Assembly (NCBI GenBank): GCA_038093975.1
Contig: JBBPTG010000001.1
Location: 1,299,491-1,363,490 of the forward strand
DNA: 64,000 bases
Direction of reading: 5' to 3'
DNA from: Chalciporus piperatus
Taxonomy: Eukaryota > Basidiomycota > Agaricomycetes > Boletales > Boletaceae
The position numbers and the translations under genes were made by a program. How positions within the stretch are numbered: the stretch's first letter is position 1; each line of letters begins with the position of its first letter. The notes under the pieces were generated by a model that saw only the letters and a program-made list of their open reading frames with translations, was not told where the DNA came from and searched no databases. Positions 32,842 through 43,935 of this stretch are shown here, one piece after another.

Positions 32842-34120
32842 CTAAAAACCCTTTGTGACAAAGGCTACTTTACGAACGGTGGTTTCATCCTCATCATCTA
32901 TCTCGATTAGCGAGGGAATTTCTTCCTCAACCTTCTGAACCTTCTTCGGGGTTTTCTGGTTCGAGGAGAACTCTGGGCAGGCGTTGGACCGATGTCCAGC
33001 TTTCCTGCAGCGGAAGCAGAGCCCTTTCTCCTGGCAGCGTTTCCGCTCTTCAGGAGTGAGTTTGGAGATACGGATGACGTCGACTTCCATGGCATTGGGG
33101 TCCCTGGCAGGGGTAGAGTGGTTGGTGGAGGAGAACGGACGGAATGGCTTGGCAGGGTTGCGATTGCGATTCGCGATTTCATTGGCGTGTTCCCATTGGG
33201 TCTGGAATTGGGTAGTGCGTTTGTACCAATCCTCAATCGTGGTAGGGACAGTGTCCATGCTGTTGACTCGTCTCATGAGGGAGACGGGTATGCCTGCGGA
33301 AAAGTATCCGATTAGGACATTGTTATCGGTGATGCCTGATAAGGCGACTTGATTTTGGAAACTCGAAATGAATTCTGGGAGGGAGGGAGAATACTCTCCA
33401 TTCTTGAGAGGTTTCATTCGTTTGGTAGAGAGCCAGGCAACGGCGTTTCCTACAGTGTCGTGGTGTTTGAATGCGGTTTCGAAATCAGTGATAAACTGAG
33501 CCCAGGTTCCCATTGTGACTGTGGCGCCGGTGATGGCCTTGCGGCGGAAGGTGGCAGCCCAAGTGGCTGCTGATCCTTTGGACATGTAAGATAGCGCAAA
33601 GGCGATCTTCTTGGGGTCGGTGTTGTATACGTCACCATTGACAGTGAGATAGAATTGGATGGAATTCATCCAAGCAGTGCTTTTTTCAAAGGAGCCATCA
33701 AAGGCGTCTGGGGCTCCGATGCGGAGTTCAGTGGGTTTGGAGGACGACATGGGGTTTACAAAGGTAGGGGGTATCTGATACGCTCCTGGTGCAAATGCGG
33801 GCGCGGGAAGGGAAGGAGTGGGGAAAGCTGGGGTTCGTGGGGGAGCAGGCGACACAGGGAACTGTGGAGCTCTTCAGGATATTGGGGTCGGTGACGGTGG
33901 TGTTGGTGACCTTGGGATGGTTACAGCTGAGGAAAATTCGTGGGAGAGGTGAAGGGTTTCTTCTTGTTCCTCTTGGGTGGTGATTGGTTCGTCGTAAAGA
34001 TCCGAGGTGTCGTAGGGGTTAGAGGGGTCTTCCTCTTCAGATGAGCCCGAGTCGGAAGATTCGGGGTTCTGTGGATTAACGGTCTCTCGTGGGGGGCCCC
34101 AGCGAGAGGTGTCGAGGCGA
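32842..34120 (-). pseudogene. Gypsy-2 copy A gag, interrupted by an early TGA
   Basis: The capsid-nucleocapsid polyprotein. The main frame runs 33855-32842 with a capsid region (GAPDAFDGSFEKSTAWMNSI, ALSYMSKGSAATWAATF) and one CCHC zinc knuckle (CFRCRKAGHRSNAC). The same frame continues upstream to about 34120 (segment NPYDTSDLYDEPITTQ) across a TGA at 33874-33876, probably from CGA. A gag fragment of the same family at 51375-52238 supports the longer N-terminus. Confidence 0.8.
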
Positions 34121-34182
34121 GGTCGTTGGGAAATGGTGGAGGTCTACAGTGAAGGTAGCCTTCAGGGGTAACTTAGACCTTT

Positions 34183-34651
34183 TGTTACGCTTGTACCGGG
34201 TAGGTCAAAGCGTATACACAAAAGCCTAGTCAAAGACAAAGGTTTCAAGGTAGCCTAACGATGGGATGTCCACGTTAAGGCCTAGCGTCCGTTCAAGAGT
34301 GGGACGGTGACTCTCAGAGGGTTCAAGGAAGCGAGGAATGACCAAGCTAGATTGCGTAGGTCTAAGTTAGGGTTACAGGAGGAAACTCGAGAGTTTATAT
34401 AAGTGAAGAAACGAGTTAAGGGCAGGCATAGAACAAGTCAGAATACGTAAGAACAAGTCATGACGAATAGGAATGAGTCATGCTCGATAAGCATACGAGT
34501 CAGCGATGACGAAGCGTGGAAGGTGAAAGAACATTAAGGAATGTTCGCTGACTAAAGCAAGGTAAGAAATGAGAGGCCTAGGCAGGACTCGAACCAGCGA
34601 CTAGGACTTAGTACAAGGTAACAAAGAAAGAAAGAACGAGTGATCGTAACA
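34183..34651 (-). mobile_element. Gypsy-2 copy A, 5' LTR
   Basis: A 469-base LTR nearly identical to 27068-27538, with TG/CA ends. It carries tttatataag (near 34395) as the probable TATA region of the minus-strand transcript. It interrupts the short ORF at 34652-34773. Confidence 0.9.
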
Positions 34652-34773
34652 CCCCTCCTTGTTCTAGTAGGAGTGAACACAACCAAAGATCTGCTGCTAG
34701 AACCATGTTTGGCACCTCCAGGTTTGTGAGACGCAACCTTGGCTCTCTTGGCCTTTCGTGGGGAATGAGACAT
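34652..34773 (-). pseudogene. Basic N-terminal exon truncated by the Gypsy-2 LTR
   Basis: ATG 34771-34773 starts MSHSPRKAKRAKVASHKPGG and continues SRSLVVFTPTRT to the LTR boundary. The lysine/arginine-rich sequence looks like a nuclear protein's first exon. The downstream part is gone or displaced. It lies just downstream of the TET/JBP-like gene on the same strand. Confidence 0.4.
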
Positions 34774-34972
34774 TTTTTGAGCAGCAGTTCCTCATGTTCT
34801 GACTATCGGTCTTAAATCAACTCTGACGGCTACCGAAAATACCACTAGCCTGATCTCTGCTTGGTACAATTTACGTGTTCATCTTTATGCTAACTCTGTA
34901 TAGACAGATTCATCTTTAGAATAATGGACTATCACTATTTTTCCCCACCCCACTACCAAAAATAAACAACTA

Positions 34973-36110
34973 TGAGTACATAGACCACCAGGCCAACTGA
35001 GATGGCAATGAGGGCCTTGCCACACCCATTCTCTCCTGTACATCATCCTTAGAATAATGGACTATCACCATTCTTTCCCCACCAGACCATTCTCCCACCG
35101 AATGCTCGAACGATTTGCCAGGAAACAAAATGCTTGTGCCTGGTTCATATGCAAACTCGGCATGGAAATCATCCAACCGAAGTTTGGCATGATGAGCCTG
35201 ACCAAAGCTGAGCAAATGGTCATAAAATGAGATAGCCCCACCCTGATCACGATGTGGTGGAGAGACTCGGTTACAGATGACATCCATACCAGAGTATGCT
35301 GTGGGCCAAGCCGATAAAGGTACCCGAAGCTGCCGAACGAGCTGTTGAGTTGCGGTAGTATTTGCCATCCACATTTCAGGGTGTACAACCTGCACTTTGT
35401 TCAGCAGCTGCTCCGATGGATCTGTCATCTGAAGTCATTTTTGAATGGCTTTGGAACACAGATTAGGGGATGAGTAGATTGGATCTTGAAGTCGCTGGCT
35501 TAGAAGTCAGTTCCAGTTTGATTCGAAATGCATAGTGACATACCTTGTGTCCTGGGAGCAACTTGCCCACAGATAATGAGAGTTTGCCAGCCCCAAAGAT
35601 GGCCGCATTCCCATCGCAGGTGAAATCTTCCAACCTCCAGGTGGATTTATCATTGCTATTCCCAACAGATTTGCAGAACTCTGCTTTCAAGAGCATGGTG
35701 ACGTTATTCAATTCTTCCTGAACATCCAGTCAGCCTAGCCTGACTTAACGACTTTGGGGAACAGGTATACGCACCACCCGATGAGGGAGTAAAAGGCCAG
35801 GAAAATACCAAGCCAAAATTTTTCCATGCATATCCATAATGGTAGTGGGTTTTGTGATAGCACCCAAATATGTGTCGGCAAAATTTTTCCAGAACGCTGC
35901 TTCTTCTCTGACTCAGCCAACCTTTCATAATCCCATGGCATGGCGACTATCAAAATAAATAAGATTTATAATGGTGAGAAAATATGGTTACTCACTGGGG
36001 TTCAAGAAGGCAGCTACAATGACACCGGCACAAAGCCTTATCTCAAAGTCCATGACAGCTGTCATGTCCCCTTTTTCGGATGGGATAGTAGATCCGGGGG
36101 CATTTAACTT
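34973..36110 (-). CDS. TET/JBP-like 2-oxoglutarate/Fe(II) dioxygenase
   Basis: Candidate oxidase of 5-methylcytosine in DNA. The last exon (35428 down to 34973) has the double-stranded beta-helix motifs of the fungal TET/JBP group: NRVSPPHRDQGG, whose HRD supplies two iron ligands; AYEPGTSILFPGKSFEHSV, with the distal iron-ligand histidine; and GGERMVIVHY, whose arginine would bind 2-oxoglutarate. Earlier exons near 35930-35770 (MPWDYERLAESEKKQ) and 35700-35550 (FGAGKLSLSVGKLLPGHK) fit the family's N-terminal part, preceded by VIVAAFLNP near 36010. The start codon and some splice sites are unresolved, so it may be partial. In Agaricomycetes such genes are reported to be expanded and linked to KDZ-type DNA transposons; no KDZ transposase is seen here. 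Confidence 0.6.
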
Positions 36111-36460
36111 TCATGACAGCACAAGACCTCGAGCTCTCAGCCTGGATGATCCCTGATTAAAATACACCTTTGTTATGAATTTTTGGGCTTACTTTGGCTT
36201 TTGAAGCTTGTCATAGGATAATTTTCCATCAACAATAATGGGACTTGTTACAAAGTCCTTCAAAAGTGTTCGCACGGCTGTCAGTAGTGGGGGCGGGGAA
36301 TTCATTTCTAACGGAAGAAGCAAACGGCACATTTTTGCAGAGAGGGTGGTTTCTCACGGTTGAATAGCCGACCATTATGATTGGCTGGAACATATACCAA
36401 CCGAACAGTACCCGCAGTGCACGGCTAGTGCCCTGGCACACAGCTCCCTGAGTGGAGTAA

Positions 36461-37147
36461 AGTGTTTAAAAGTCCAGTTACATAACTGGAAAATAACTGA
36501 AACTTAACTGAACTGTAACTGAATGTAACTAAAGTCTCGTGATAAATCATAACTGGTTACGTCCAGTTTCAGTTACAGTTTTGTCACTTCTAAAATTTTA
36601 CAAAACTGTACACAAACTGGTTATAACTGGTTATAAATAATAACCTATATATGGTCATTTATCACTATTTTTCCTGATTTGTTACAAATTTTTCCGACCT
36701 TATTTGACTTTCTTTCTGAATATTGAAGTAAACTGATGAAATGACTGATTGAGACACACTCTATTCAAATACACATGTTAAGTTGCACTGCTGAGATTAC
36801 ATATTTGCTTGTATCTTACTTAACTTGACCTCCATTCCAATGCTATATGCATCAAAACATATGATAATCATGGTAATATAATAAAATGAGCATATCTTCT
36901 CAAGGACTGAACCAAATCACATGATCCAGGGGTCATTTTAAAGCTAAAAATCAGGGCTTTCTAATGTTCGTCCAGTTATTACCAAAAACCGGTCAGAAAC
37001 CGGTTACAAACTGGACCATAACTGATATGACAGTTATGTAGAGTTTCAGTTCAGTTAAACTGATTTTGCCAAAATTGATAACCAGTTACAGTTACAGTTT
37101 TGTCAAAAGAGGTACAAAAACTTAACTTAACTGGACTTTTAAACACT
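36461..37147. mobile_element. 687-bp TIR element packed with AACTGG/CCAGTT motifs
   Basis: Ends are perfect 20-base inverted repeats, AGTGTTTAAAAGTCCAGTTA at 36461 and its reverse complement ending at 37147. Both end-proximal 200 bases consist largely of CAGTT/AACTG words on both strands (ggttataactggttataa, cagttacagttttgtc), while the middle is plain AT-rich DNA. A TAA is possible at both borders but one base is ambiguous. The surrounding DNA (ttatgattggctgga, ccctggcacacagctccctgag) is repeated on the two sides. No ORF. Confidence 0.75.
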
Positions 37148-37249
37148 AATTATGATTGGCTGGAGCATATACCAACCGAACAGTAAGCGTAGGGCTAGTA
37201 GTTGATACAGCTAAATGGTAAAGCCGATGTACCAACCGAACAGTACCGC

Positions 37250-38390
37250 TAGTACTTGCCCTGGCACACAGCTCCCTGAGTGTGATACTCAAACCAAGTC
37301 CCAAGAAACCCTTGCGCGAGCGCAGGGCTAAGTTAACACAGTGTGGATCCGGGCCAAGGCTGGATAGAGTACATCTTTAATAATGGAGCTATTGATACAA
37401 CATGAAATGCAGTAATTGCCCAATGCATGAAGCAAGTACTAATGTCCGACACCATGTGTTCACAGAGCTATTGATACAACATGAAATGCAGTAATTGCCC
37501 AAAGGCCTGAGGCAAGTACGAATGCCCGACACCGGAAATGCAGTAATTGCCCAATGCGAGAAGTAAGCACCAATCGATTTAAATAAACATGCGAAAAGTA
37601 AGCTCTGTGTGGTCACGTGATCCAATACATGTGCTCAAGACAAAGTTGGAAGGTCTTAATTTATTCGTACACAATCAAGTGAAAGCCAAACACCGGAAAA
37701 AAAAATCAAATGAAACAAATGGCAGGCCAGCTTGACAAGGGGAGGCCCTCTCCTTGTCAAGCTGGCGCTGCAAACGAAAGTACATGACAGCCAAATATAA
37801 ACCGCGACAATGTATAAACCACGACAATGACACTCCACACGCCGATGAGGCGGATAGCTTTCTTTCACATCAACAGGTCAATTGAAGTGAAAAAAGACGG
37901 ACAGATGACTTACTGGTTGACCACCCACAGTGAACAGTGTGATATGGATAGAATACCAGCACTCCGTCCACTGAGTAATCACTTCCCTTTGCATCAGCAG
38001 GTCAATTGAAGTGGAAAAACAGATTGATGACTTACTGGTTGACCACCCACAGTCAACAGTGTGATATGATTAGTTCCCGAGTACGATACCACCAAGTCCT
38101 GAGAAACGAGCGCAGGACCATTGTCCCGACACACTGCTCCTTGAGTCCTAATGGAACTAATGAAAACGACTGACGACTGAGTACGAGGCCCAAGAAACAA
38201 GCGCAGGACCATTGTCCTGACACACCGCTCCTTGAGCCTTAGATCCCCCGAACCCTCAGAACCAAGCAAACGAGTGCCAGAACTAAGGAAACGAGCACAG
38301 GACCAGTGCCCCGACACACCACTCCCTGAGTACAAGGCCCAAGAAACGAGCGCAGGACCAGTGTCACGACACACCGCTCCTCGAGCCTTA
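37250..38390. repeat. Cluster of tandem repeat families
   Basis: Three families lie end to end. A 79-base unit (gagctattgatacaacatga) occurs at 37386 and 37465 with a partial third copy at 37527. A unit of roughly 140 bases (cagcaggtcaattgaagtg, tactggttgaccacccacag) occurs at about 37865 and 38005. A 65-85 base unit (gaaacgagcgcaggaccatt, cgacacaccgctccttgag) occurs at about 38100, 38190, 38290 and 38340, with diverged relatives at 36420 and 37250. No coding potential. Confidence 0.8.
37727..37765. other. Perfect 14-bp hairpin
   Basis: CCAGCTTGACAAGG and its reverse complement CCTTGTCAAGCTGG are separated by 11 bases. It lies between the repeat arrays and has no obvious gene context. Confidence 0.6.
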
Positions 38391-38844
38391 CAGGTAACTA
38401 AGTAGAAGTGTTAGTGTTAAAAAGTATGTCGAATCTAATAAGCACATGGGTTAGCGGGCATATTAGTTGAGTAAATGTGCACCTATTAAAGTAACTACAC
38501 TTTTTTATTATGTAGGCTGCAGTCCCACATAACAAAAAAGTATAGCTACGAACTGAAAAGTGTGAAGTGTGTGAAGTGATTGAGTAGGTGGTATGGAGCT
38601 GGGACAAGCGCATTGAAAAAGTGTGAGAAATTATTTGAGTTGTCTTTGAAACTTAAAGGGTGACAGTTTGTTTGGTCTTATGTGTTAGCATGCATAGCAA
38701 GACAAATCACGTGACAACACACACTGTTCAATTTCTCAACGCCAGCCAACAAACTCAGAGCTGATCCATTTTCTTGACTGCTGTTCGCAGTACCATATCC
38801 ACGATCCACTCTCAGCATTCCCTTCCCATATTACTCATCTCATC

Positions 38845-40970
38845 ATGGCCAGAACTCTTCAGAAACCCAACAAGACCACCGGTGGCTCAGCAACACGTGT
38901 CATGCTCGCACAGCCGGAGCTTGCACGTCCGGTCGCCATACGATCGAGGTTGGAGATGGAAGAAAGCGAGGTAAGTATTGAATGTCATTATTTTGCAGAT
39001 ATTAATTTGGGGCTTCTCACACAGTCAGAGCAACTGCCTGCACGCAAGCAGTTACGCTTGCAGGGGTTGGACAAGGCCAAGGACTCAACCTCAGACGTCC
39101 AGGTAAGTACATGTCCCCAGGGACTAATTTTGTTGCACTAACTCTACACTCTAGCATTGCTCACTGTGTCAAGATGGGGGCATGCTGTTTGAGTGTGACG
39201 AGCCCGCCTGCCAGCGTGCCGTTTGTGATCGGTGTATCGTCATCCCCGAGGGAATGCTGGCGACCGTTCAGGCCCCCAACGTCACATTCAAATGTGGTTC
39301 ATGCCAGTGGTCGGCTTGCCGCAAAACTACTACACCATACTTTGTGAGTATCGAATTTTTGTCGCACCGTGGTCTCTAACACTATGTTACAGGGTTTTAT
39401 GTTAAATGGGGCACCAGTCCTCCCCTCTTTCCTGAATGTCAAAGGGACATTCGAAGGTCCGGTTGGAGGATCCATCATATCCCCCCAAACACTCCTCCTC
39501 CACTTTCGGCTGACATCTATCAGACACATCGGCCACTTCACCATGGTCGAGCAGTTGCTCACCGAGTATTGTCCAGGTGACCAACTGCTCTCCATCGACA
39601 TTCCCTTCGACCTCGGGAAATCGAAAGCTCAGTTGGCATGGCCCGCTCAAGCCGCCAAGAGCCTGGCTTGCCTGGAGACAAGGAAACACAAACATGTCGT
39701 GGTCGTGGTCACCAACCACACAGATAACAGCACCGGCGACCTGTTCCTCAGTTTGAGCCAGAACAATGAGCCATGCGCGACCACAGTGAAAGAGGTACGT
39801 AGCTTCGGTGTTGCTGTTAGAACATTCCCTGATACTCGTTTCAGTGGCTTGATCTTGTCCTGGCACCCTTCAAGACTGTGCTCCAAGGGCCATTGTGTGA
39901 AAACTAAACGAACTCAGCCGATGCCTAAGAGAGGCGGAAACGACTATATTCACCTAAACGAACTAGGTACAACTCAAATAAGTAAAGGAACTAAGTAAAG
40001 AAAGTAAATACTCACCTCAGCCGAGGCCTAAGAGAGGCGGAAATGACTGAGGTGCTCTGGAAGTGAGGCAAGGAGTTTAAGTAAATGGGTGGAGATGCGC
40101 TCGGAACGATCCGACGTGATTCCGGTCTGGAATGACCGATTCCGGGTGCAAAAGAATCAAGGAATGTCAAGGACTTGACAGGGATAAGAATAGAAAGGGA
40201 GAATGGTGAACAGAGATGTCACGAAAGGGAATAGACAAGTGAATGACATGTAGGAGAACATACGAATGTAAAAGGAATCCGTTCCAATGAATCCGGAGAT
40301 GTTTCCGTGCGTTCCGGGCATCAGAAACATTGGATTAAACACGGAATGGACATGGATTGGACTATATTTTGACACATTGCTCTATATGGTTGCCTGTGGC
40401 GCGATCATAAGGGAGGAAGACTCGTTGCGTGACTTGAAAGACGGTCTCAAGAGGTAAGTACATTTAGTTCAATGGAATGTTCCAGCTAACAATCTGTTCG
40501 ATAGCTTGGGAGTGGGTCACGCGGTGGCCTTCGATGCTCCACACCTGTCAGTGATCATCACCACGGAGTTACTGATGAACCTGGTGGTCGTCAACGGGTT
40601 CCCCTTCCAGTCAGCCCTCGAACACTGCTTGAAGCAGTCACCGGCGTTAGGCAAGCACACCGCCGTCGTCCATCTCGCCGACACCGTCACCAAATATACG
40701 TGGGCCCATCAGGATATTTGGCCTTGGGGGCAACTGGTTCCCCTACAATGCGGCCAATGCAGTAGCGTGAACACTTGGACCTCAAGCTGGAGCATGGAGC
40801 TGGGTGGTTATCTGTTCGAATGCAAGAATACATGGTGCGGTTGGGTCGATGGTAAGAAGGTGCAGGAGCCACATTCATTCAAAATTGTTCGGCCAGAGAA
40901 CAGTACATTCTTGGTAGTGGCTGGGCAGTCAGAGAATCTATCTGGCTGGATGAAAACGGTTTTGTCGTAG
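38845..40970 (+). CDS. PHD-like zinc finger plus putative caspase/CHAT-like protein, interrupted by an insertion
   Basis: ATG 38845 follows catc (good context). Exons: 38845-38970, then SEQLPARKQLRL, then the zinc finger exon HCSLCQDGGMLFECDEPACQ with CDRC and CGSCQW, a PHD/ADD-like cysteine pattern. The next exons hold HIGHFTMVEQLLTEYCPGDQ, VVVVVTNHTDNSTGDLFLS and WLDLVLAPFKTVLQGPL. After an insertion at about 39890-40370 the protein resumes with LYFDTLLYMVACGAIIREED and GVGHAVAFDAPHLSV, and ends with a second zinc pattern (LQCGQC ... FECKNTWCGW) at TAG 40968-40970. A strand ending in His followed by a strand ending in Ala-Cys-Gly is the caspase/CHAT arrangement, so I propose a protease-like fold; this is inference. 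I recall related proteins in other mushrooms. The insertion probably inactivates this copy. Confidence 0.5.
39890..40370. mobile_element. About 480-bp insertion inside the zinc-finger/CHAT-like gene
   Basis: It begins TGTGAAAACTAAACG after WLDLVLAPFKTVLQGPL and ends near 40370 before the reading frame resumes. CATTG occurs at both borders (left ending at 39891, right near 40331), a possible 5-bp duplication. Internal repeats cctaagagaggcggaaa occur at 39926 and 40028. It could be a solo LTR or a MITE. I did not find a second copy in the window. Confidence 0.5.
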
Positions 40971-41277
40971 TTACCTTCGCCTGCCTGTATGATACATAGT
41001 TGATAATCACTGAAGTTCACTGTTGACTGCATAACCGATTCACAAAACTGAGTGGGCTGGGTTGTTGATTTGATTCATTCAACTATACTAAGTTGACTGG
41101 GTAATCAATTCACAAAACTGACTGGGCCGGATTTGACACTAGATTAGATCAACCACCATCTGATGTAATGATGATTCACAGATCTGGGTCCGCCGTTTGC
41201 CGATTCTCACGCTTTTTACCCTTTGCCTCAAACCTACCATCAGCGTATCCAGCTAAGTACTACGCATTCTTCATCAT

Positions 41278-43751
41278 GTCCAACTGGTCCATTGTCTTCT
41301 ACTCAACTCTTGAGAAGTACTGCGAGTCGTACCGGGTTGCTCGCGGGAACAAAGTGGCCCGCAAATTTTTTTTGAAGGATTGTCGGGATGAGATTACAGA
41401 CTCTGAGTTACTTGAAGATCAAGTAGTGGAGCTTCCAAAGCCCCTTCATCAGGTAAGTTTACTTAGTTCCAGCCTTGTCAAACTAACCTAACCCCTCTGG
41501 CTGACAGGCTATTCGGACCGAATTCCTTCCTCACTTGGAAGAGGATAACAGGCTCCAGGAAGAAGCCGACATCGCTGGCTTGCTGACCGCTGCAGACGCG
41601 CTGACCACGGAGGAGCGTGAGGCTCAAGCAAGGCCTACAGATGCCGGAGACTACTGGAACCCATGGGACGCGTTCCGGACAGCTCAACATCTATTCCCTG
41701 AAGAAGTAGCCAAGGTCGACGCCGACTCAAGGGACAAGAAAAATAACAAAACCTTTGGTAATCGCACCGTAGCAGTACGCAAATGGTTCAGCAATCTTCC
41801 CAAGAGTCAGCGGGATGAAGCTGAGCAAGTCGCTGTGAAATGGAATTTGGAGGGAGCACCTAACAAGGAGAAGTCACATGTGTAAGTGTTTTCTTTTTCG
41901 GTATTGGACATTACCTCATGACAAAGATGATTGATGATGGGTTTAACCGTGCAGTTATCGGAAAAAAAATCTCAGGAACCGCACGATCGAATTTGTGAAT
42001 GCTATTCGGAGAAGCATGGGGGTTCACGCCATGGTCCTGGTGGGTTATGAAACGATGGAGAGTATCAGGACGGCAGTGTAAGTAACCTGTATGGCCTTTT
42101 GGATTCCTTACTCACACAAATGTTCAGTTTTGAACCAGATGCTCGGCATGGGCGGCCGAAACAATTCACCATCTCATCAAATGATTCCAAGTCTTGGGTA
42201 AAGCAAGGAGCCGATCTCCTTGAAGACTACTTGGGTGACAACGGTAAGTGGTGCTGATATCAACATTACTGACACTAACTACATGCCGCAGATGAGGAGG
42301 AGGACAATGAGCCATCTGACTCAAGCAAAGAGGAGGATATCCCCGAGGTAGAGGTGGATGCCTGTGGGGATCACATCCTTCCTAGAGCGAATATTGTCCA
42401 GCTCAAGGCACGCCAAGATCTCGTAAGGGATGTCTTCACCAAAGCATACAGTAAGTGTTCTTGTTATTTCAACGGTAATCTGGTACTAATGATAACTAGT
42501 GAAAATCACTAAGCGAAAGAAGGTCCACATTCCTTGGAAAGAGTTGTCCAAGGACGCATCTGAATATTTAGACACTGACACCATCCCCGAAGGGTTCCAC
42601 GTCACGGACCCATCCAAGTTCACGAAGATGCAAATCAGGAACCTATGGGATCACTGGAGTGCAAGGGCCAAGGACAGCCTCCCAGTTCTTCTTTTTACCA
42701 AGGCCAAGAAGGCGGATTTGGGATTGACCGCCGGATCCAGATTACCCAAAGTGCTTGGAAAGTCCAGCAAGAGAAAGCCGTACATTGATTCTGAGGAGAG
42801 CGGCGACGAGCTAAATGTGCTGGCAGGTAAGGCTCAGGCTGACTCTGAGAAGGGTGAGGCAGCATCTGTGTCCCCTGTCCGGTCACCGCCATCAAAGCGG
42901 CCTCACCTTTCAGGACAGCTTGCTGACTATATACACTATGTAAGTCTTCCTCACACTCATCCTCGTCTGCCCCAACGTCCAAGGGCAATTTGCCCAAATG
43001 GGTATCTTGGCGCTGGGGCAATAAATATCTTCTACTCGAAATTTACTCCAAACGGGATGAGTTCCGTGCTGCCTTAGCTGTGTTGCGAAGGTACAGCTTC
43101 ATGGATCGGAACAAAGGTACTGTGGTAGTTCTCGGCCTTGGGCTGCTCCTGCGCGAATGTTGGAGGGCAGTCGAGGTTGAAGACAATGACGAGAGTGCCC
43201 CCGAGTTCCTTCGGTCTTCAGTGCTGGGTAAGGAGAGGGCGGAAGAGGTGGTGGGGGCCATGAAGGAGGCTGTGGGCCGATTGGAAAGCGAAATGGCCCA
43301 AGGGAACTTTGGGGATGGAGGAGACAAGAGCATGAATAACAAAGAGGTGGAGAGGGAGAATGTGAGGAAGGAGAAAGAGAAGGCCAAGGAGGCAAAGGCA
43401 GCGAGGCTTGAGGAGGAGGAAATGAGGAAGAGGATGGAGGAGAGCCGTAAGGCCAAGGAGGCAGAGATAGCGAGGCTCGAGGAGGAGGAAACAAGGAAGA
43501 GGTCGGAGGAGATCCGTAAGGCCAAGGAGGCAGAGGCAGCAAGGCTCGAGGCAGAGGAAATGGGAGAGAGGGCAGAGGTGGAAACGAGGAAGAGAAAGGA
43601 AGTGGAAGAAAAGGGGAAAGCAGAACCCTCAGTGAAGAAAACCAAAAAAGGCAGTCCCCCACCCGCCGCTGGTCCTTCCTCAAATACTCGCACTCGCAAG
43701 AGCCTGGTCAGGAGGTCCGGTCGGACTCAGCAACCAAGCAAAAAGAAGTGA
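41278..43751 (+). CDS. Long coiled-coil protein of unknown function
   Basis: ATG 41278 opens MSNWSIVFYSTLEKYCESYR. About seven exons join in frame: ...LPKPLHQ, then AIRTEFLPHLEEDN to NKEKSHV (41885), YRKKNLRNRTIEF, FEPDARHGRPKQF, an acidic DEEEDNEPSDSSKEED exon, VKITKRKKVHIPWKELSKD to LADYIHY (42940), and a last exon GNLPKWVSWRWGNKYLLLEI to the TGA at 43749-43751. Residues near the C-terminus form a long charged coiled coil (EEEMRKRMEESRKAKEAE, repeated four times), followed by a basic tail RRSGRTQQPSKKK. Total is roughly 700 residues. No enzyme motif is seen; the acidic and basic segments suggest a nuclear or chromatin protein. It lies in tandem after the zinc-finger/CHAT-like gene, with the TET/JBP-like gene beyond it on the opposite strand. 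Confidence 0.6.
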
Positions 43752-43935
43752 GGTTCAGACTATGCAAGAGACTTCTCTTGATTACTTTGTGTGATGATTT
43801 TATCAAGTATACTTTGTAGCGTAAGCTTGTGAAAAGCAGTTCAGAATGAGACTCATCCTCTCCATGGCTTGCCTCTTCTCGTCCTCTGAAACTATAGTAA
43901 ACTCCATTAATGTCAGGAATAAAGAAGTCGGGGGA

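Noticed and set aside
27068..34651. Calling Gypsy-2 copy A a complete active retrotransposon
   Set aside because: It has no matching target duplication, two in-frame TGA codons in gag/protease and a solo LTR inside ORF3.
37386..38390. Repeat units with spacers that might suggest a CRISPR array
   Set aside because: The units are long, few and degenerate, spacers are not uniform, and the genome is eukaryotic.
43043..43699. Long minus-strand ORF (218 aa, serine/leucine rich) opposite the coiled-coil gene
   Set aside because: It is the antisense shadow of the repeated EEE/KAKEAE codons; the + strand has introns, a start and a coherent coiled coil.
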